Both the position numbers and the translations under genes were made by a program. DNA of 51,582 nucleotides from Desulfobacterales bacterium (GTDB lineage Bacteria > Desulfobacterota > Desulfobacteria > Desulfobacterales > JALSRD01). The notes below the pieces were generated by a model, which saw only the letters and a list, made by a program, of their open reading frames with translations, ran no database searches and was not told the DNA's origin. Shown in pieces: positions 49,007 through 51,582 of this stretch. Position 1 is the first letter of the stretch. Each line of letters starts with the position of its first letter. The stretch is from contig JALSRD010000065.1 of the NCBI GenBank assembly GCA_026984935.1, positions 1-51,582 on the forward strand. Direction: 5' to 3'.

Positions 49007-49034
49007 TTATCCGCAGCCAGACGCCTCGACTTTA
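49007..49034 (-). promoter_or_regulatory. Sigma-28-like site upstream of the CheX-type gene
   Basis: Minus strand reads TAAAG, then GCGGATAA with 16 bases between TAAA and the -10; the consensus is TAAA-N15-GCCGATAA. The -10 has one mismatch. The predicted leader would be about 200 bases and contains the hairpin at 48904-48927, which weakens the case. Confidence 0.35.
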
Positions 49035-49131
49035 ATGTTTTTAGCGCCCAGGTTGCCGCCTAAAGATCCCGATCAAGCAGGTCGTCTTCCACGGGAAACA
49101 GCGCCGGCCTGTTTGTCTTTGACGGTAGCGC

Positions 49132-50322
49132 TCAGGCAACCCCTGAAAATCCGCTGAACTGGTCGCCGCCTGGGTCCATCACCTTGCCGTAAACGTCCTT
49201 GCCGCTGAATTTGAATTCGATGTGGGACGGGTCGATGGTGCCGTCACCGGCGGTATTCTGGGAAATGTCGAAATAAACCGTAGCCGTTGTAGATTCGGCG
49301 TCGTAAATCACCATTTTGGGAAACAGTGGTACCCGTATCTCGGTGTCGGCAACCGGAAATCCGAAATTATAGGCCGTTCCTGGCCCCGTGGCGGCAGAGC
49401 GCCGGATCTGCCAGTTCAGCGGGTTTTCGACCGACTCGCGGTCCATGGGCTTGTTGAAGGCAAACTTCATCGTAAAGGTCTTGCTGGCATCGGGCGTCTG
49501 CAGGTAGGCATCCAGAACCGCCACCGAGGTTTTCATGGGCATGCTGTAGCCAAAATCGGTGGAATACACAAAACTGAACTTGGGTGCCTCGACCTTGTAC
49601 ATGTAGCTGCTCAAACTGTCGGCCAGATCCGGATTCAGCTGCTGGAGAAGGTCGACCTGGCGCTGGGCATCATCCATCTGGCCCATGTCGGCATAGGCAT
49701 AGCCGATCTCGGCGTAGGCATCATAAAACTTTCCGTCTTTGCTCAAGGCCTGTTCAAATTGCAAAATGGCCTCGTCATAGCGTCCCTGCTTGGCCAGGTT
49801 CAGGCCCAGGCCGTAACTTCCGTCGGGCTTTTGTGGCTGCATGCGTTTGACTGCGTTGAACTGCGTTTCGGCGTCACCATAACGCCCAGTATGCATGTAG
49901 GCTTCTCCCAACGAAAAGCGGTTGGCGGCACTGGGGTTGAGGTTGACGGCCTTTTCGTATTCGGCCGCTGCTTCGGCATAGCGTTCATTGGAATAGTAGA
50001 GGTTACCTAAATTAATGTGGCTGTCATCACGGCTGGAATCCAGGCGAATACCGGTTTTGTAAGCCTTGATGGCGCCTTCAGTATCGTCCATGGCCAGATA
50101 GGCCTGGGCCATGTAGTTGGCGGCGTCCACGGCGTAACCGGAGCCCTGGGATAGTCCCAGCGACCGCTGGAACGCGCTTACGGCCCCTTTGTAATCTTTG
50201 CGCATGTACAGGTCGATACCGCTTTTCAGCGCATCGTTGGCCAGCTGCTCCAGCTGCTGCGGCTGCTGCATGGCGGCTGCAAAAAAACTGTCCGGACTGC
50301 TGATGCCGATTGTGTTCATCAT
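49132..50322 (-). CDS. TPR protein with C-terminal Ig-like domain, FliA-controlled
   Basis: 396 residues. No signal peptide: the start (MMNTIGISSPDSFFAAAMQQ) is short, polar and Gln-rich. About residues 30-245 hold six or so tetratricopeptide repeats (for example DYKGAVSAFQRSLGLSQGS, DDSHINLGNLYYSNERYAEA, GRYDEAILQFEQALSKD). Residues about 255-396 look like a beta-sandwich similar to SbsA-type Ig domains (FTMKFAFNKPMDRESVENPL, then NWQIRR). GACGGGAAATTT precedes the ATG. A consensus sigma-28 promoter lies about 31 bases upstream, so it belongs to the late flagellar class. Its function is unknown; an assembly factor, chaperone or exported late protein are options. Confidence 0.8.
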   Translation of the reverse strand: MMNTIGISSPDSFFAAAMQQPQQLEQLANDALKSGIDLYMRKDYKGAVSAFQRSLGLSQGSGYAVDAANYMAQAYLAMDDTEGAIKAYKTGIRLDSSRDDSHINLGNLYYSNERYAEAAAEYEKAVNLNPSAANRFSLGEAYMHTGRYGDAETQFNAVKRMQPQKPDGSYGLGLNLAKQGRYDEAILQFEQALSKDGKFYDAYAEIGYAYADMGQMDDAQRQVDLLQQLNPDLADSLSSYMYKVEAPKFSFVYSTDFGYSMPMKTSVAVLDAYLQTPDASKTFTMKFAFNKPMDRESVENPLNWQIRRSAATGPGTAYNFGFPVADTEIRVPLFPKMVIYDAESTTATVYFDISQNTAGDGTIDPSHIEFKFSGKDVYGKVMDPGGDQFSGFSGVA

Positions 50323-50352
50323 AAATTTCCCGTCGAATTCCGTCCGAACACT

Positions 50353-50379
50353 TTATCGGCAGATATGGAAATAGCTTTA
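50353..50379 (-). promoter_or_regulatory. Consensus sigma-28 (FliA) promoter of the TPR gene
   Basis: Minus strand reads TAAAG at the -35 and GCCGATAA at the -10, with exactly 15 bases between TAAA and the octamer. All twelve consensus bases match. The predicted transcription start lies about 23 bases before the ATG at 50322. Confidence 0.85.
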
Positions 50380-50533
50380 GGCCCGATTCAGCACCTGCGA
50401 ACTCTTTACGCGCTGCACCCAATGCTGAACGGGCGGACGGCGGTGGGAATGACGTAAGGGGTCTACCCGCAACTTCTCTATGAATCGGCGAGAACGTGGA
50501 CTTCAACTTTTCTTTTTAGCTAGTGCCCATCCG

Positions 50534-50549
50534 CGATAAGAACTTATCG
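50534..50549. repeat. Palindrome upstream of the transposase
   Basis: A perfect 7-bp inverted repeat (CGATAAG / CTTATCG) with a 2-base centre. It may lie near the left end of the insertion element, but no matching right end is inside the window. Confidence 0.35.
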
Positions 50550-50687
50550 AAATTAAAGAGGGATCATCTCCCATTGAGTTGTAGGAAAGATAGGGGACAG
50601 CTTTGGTGACAAATAGAATGGACATCCGGTACCTCCAGGGATATGAGTTTGTTTGCGAAGACAATCCATATCAAAAGGAGGCCTGCG

Positions 50688-51508
50688 ATGTCCGGACTCA
50701 GTGTAGCATCATTTTTCCCCTTTCGTCGACTTAAAGTTTTCTACCAGGATGTAAACGCCGAGGTCACCGAAGCGCATATCATGACCAGAGCGGACTTGCG
50801 GTTCACGCCAGTGTGCCAGGCCTGCGGGAGCAAAGTTTCCGGTGTTCACAGCTGGACCAGGCACAAGATCCGGGATCTGAACATGGCTACCGCTACCGTG
50901 TGGGTAAGTTGCTATATCGCAAGGTATATTGTCCTCATTGCCAGCGCATTCATGTCGAGGATCTCGGTCTTTTCCATCCCTATCTGCGGGTCACCAGGCG
51001 GTTGGCCCGATACGTATATCAATTGTGCCGGGTAATGACCGTAACCGAAGCCGCAGAGCATCTGGGCCTGAACTGGAAAACGGCGAAGGCCATCGACAAA
51101 CAGTATTTGGAACGCGATTTCGGCCAGCCCGATTACGAAGGCCTGCTTATTTTGGCAGTGGACGAAATCTCGTTACGCAAAGGCCACCGGTACCTGACCA
51201 TCGTACTGGACTACGAAACCGGCCATGTCGTACATGTCGGCAAAGGCCGGAAGACAAAAACGCTGGTTCGTTTTTTCAACCAATTGAAGCTCCGGCAGCG
51301 CAAGGCCATCGATGCTGTGGTCATGGACATGTGGAATCCATTTATCAAGGCCGTCAAAAAGAAGCTGCCCAACGCCAAAATCGTTTTCGATCTGTTTCAC
51401 GTCGTGGCCGCATACAACCGGCTGATCGATAAGATTCGAAACTGCGAGCACCGAAACCCTGCATTCCCGACTTATTGTAACGAGGCAGGAGGCGTGACAC
51501 CCATTTGA
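50688..51508 (+). pseudogene. ISL3-family transposase, frameshifted and 3'-truncated
   Basis: The first frame starts at 50688 (AAAGGAGGCCTGCG upstream) and carries the N-terminal zinc-finger half (VCQACGSKVSGVHSWTRHKI). Similarity then continues in a different frame from about 50907: LLYRKVYCPHCQRIHVEDLG, the helix-turn-helix MTVTEAAEHLGLNWKTAKAI and the DDE core (LILAVDEISLRKG, AVVMDMWNPFIKAVKKKLPN, IVFDLFHVV). Restoring one A in GTAAG (to GTAAAG) would join both frames. The usual C-terminal third is missing: similarity fades after RLIDKIRN at about 51450 and the frame ends at 51508. It is not likely to be active. Confidence 0.82.
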
Positions 51509-51525
51509 CGATAGAGCGCCTCCTG
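51486..51525 (+). repeat. Inverted repeat just past the transposase break
   Basis: CAGGAGGCG at 51486-51494 and CGCCTCCTG at 51517-51525 form a perfect 9-bp inverted repeat with a 22-base loop. It lies in the sequence that replaces the transposase C-terminus and may belong to a second element that continues beyond the window. Confidence 0.4.
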
Positions 51526-51582
51526 TCGTTTGGTTATTTCCGCGACCTGCAGGCGTTTGCCGGGAAATTTAAAACATTCAAT

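Larger units (their letters stand above)
48803..49131. other. Spacer between the TPR gene and the CheX-type gene
   Basis: About 330 bases without a gene. It holds a possible terminator hairpin (48904-48927) and a sigma-28-like site (49007-49034), both on the minus strand. Nothing else is recognised. Confidence 0.4.
50323..50687. other. Divergent gap between the TPR gene and the transposase
   Basis: The left part holds the sigma-28 promoter of the TPR gene. At 50534-50549 lies a palindrome, CGATAAG-AA-CTTATCG. AAAGGAGG just before 50688 is the transposase ribosome site. The left end of the insertion element cannot be fixed by eye. Confidence 0.4.

Noticed and set aside
50900-50912. Programmed frameshift in the transposase
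   Set aside because: No slippery heptamer at the switch; the gene is also truncated at its 3' end, so simple decay is more likely.
1-51582. CRISPR arrays, tRNA or rRNA genes
   Set aside because: No regularly spaced repeats, cloverleaf or rRNA-like segments were noticed anywhere in the window.

Overview
The window is a nearly complete flagellar and chemotaxis gene cluster, with almost all genes on the minus strand. It comes from a motile, Gram-negative bacterium of moderately high GC content. P-ring (flgI) and L-ring (flgH) genes show an outer membrane. The combination of flhF-flhG-fliA after the export genes, cheD and cheX in the che operon, HDOD proteins and a sigma-54/FlrC-type cascade suggests a sulfate-reducer-like member of Desulfobacterota (the old Deltaproteobacteria). 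That placement is inferred from gene content and order, not from a search.

Left flank (1-4713): the end of one lipoprotein-like gene and a complete tandem paralogue (359-2635); two small cysteine-rich proteins on the minus strand; and, divergent from them, a CheD-HDOD fusion protein. The flagellar block runs leftward from about 45.5 kb to 4.8 kb. In transcriptional order: (1) flgB-flgC-fliE-fliF-fliG-fliH-fliI-fliJ-fliK-flgD-flgE; (2) motA, a MotB-like paralogue, motB, fliL-fliM-fliN-fliO-fliP-fliQ-fliR-flhB-flhA-flhF-flhG-fliA; (3) flgF-flgG-flgA-flgH-flgI-flgJ; (4) flgM, flgN, cheA-cheR-cheD-HDOD-cheY-cheX-cheB, flgK-flgL and a small secreted protein. Upstream (45.5-50.4 kb) lie two sigma-54 activators, a response regulator with a STAS-like tail, a second CheX-type protein and a TPR protein. 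A broken ISL3-type transposase ends the window.

Promoters read by eye fit a tiered circuit. Good sigma-54 sites (GG-N10-GC) precede the FlrC-like regulator, flgB, motA and flgF. Sigma-28 sites precede flgM (one base longer spacer than ideal) and the TPR gene (TAAA-N15-GCCGATAA, an exact match to the enterobacterial consensus). The likely order is: FlrA-like activator, then FlrC-like regulator, then the three structural operons including fliA, then FliA-dependent late genes, held back by FlgM until the hook is finished.

Most noteworthy: the CheD-HDOD fusion has the same domain order as the overlapping cheD and HDOD genes in the che operon; a MotB paralogue between motA and motB lacks the proton-binding aspartate; a TPR protein of unknown function sits under a consensus sigma-28 promoter; the hook protein is unusually short; and an intrinsic terminator lies about 110 bases before the master regulator. 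Flagellin, fliD, fliS, cheW and chemoreceptor genes are not in the window.
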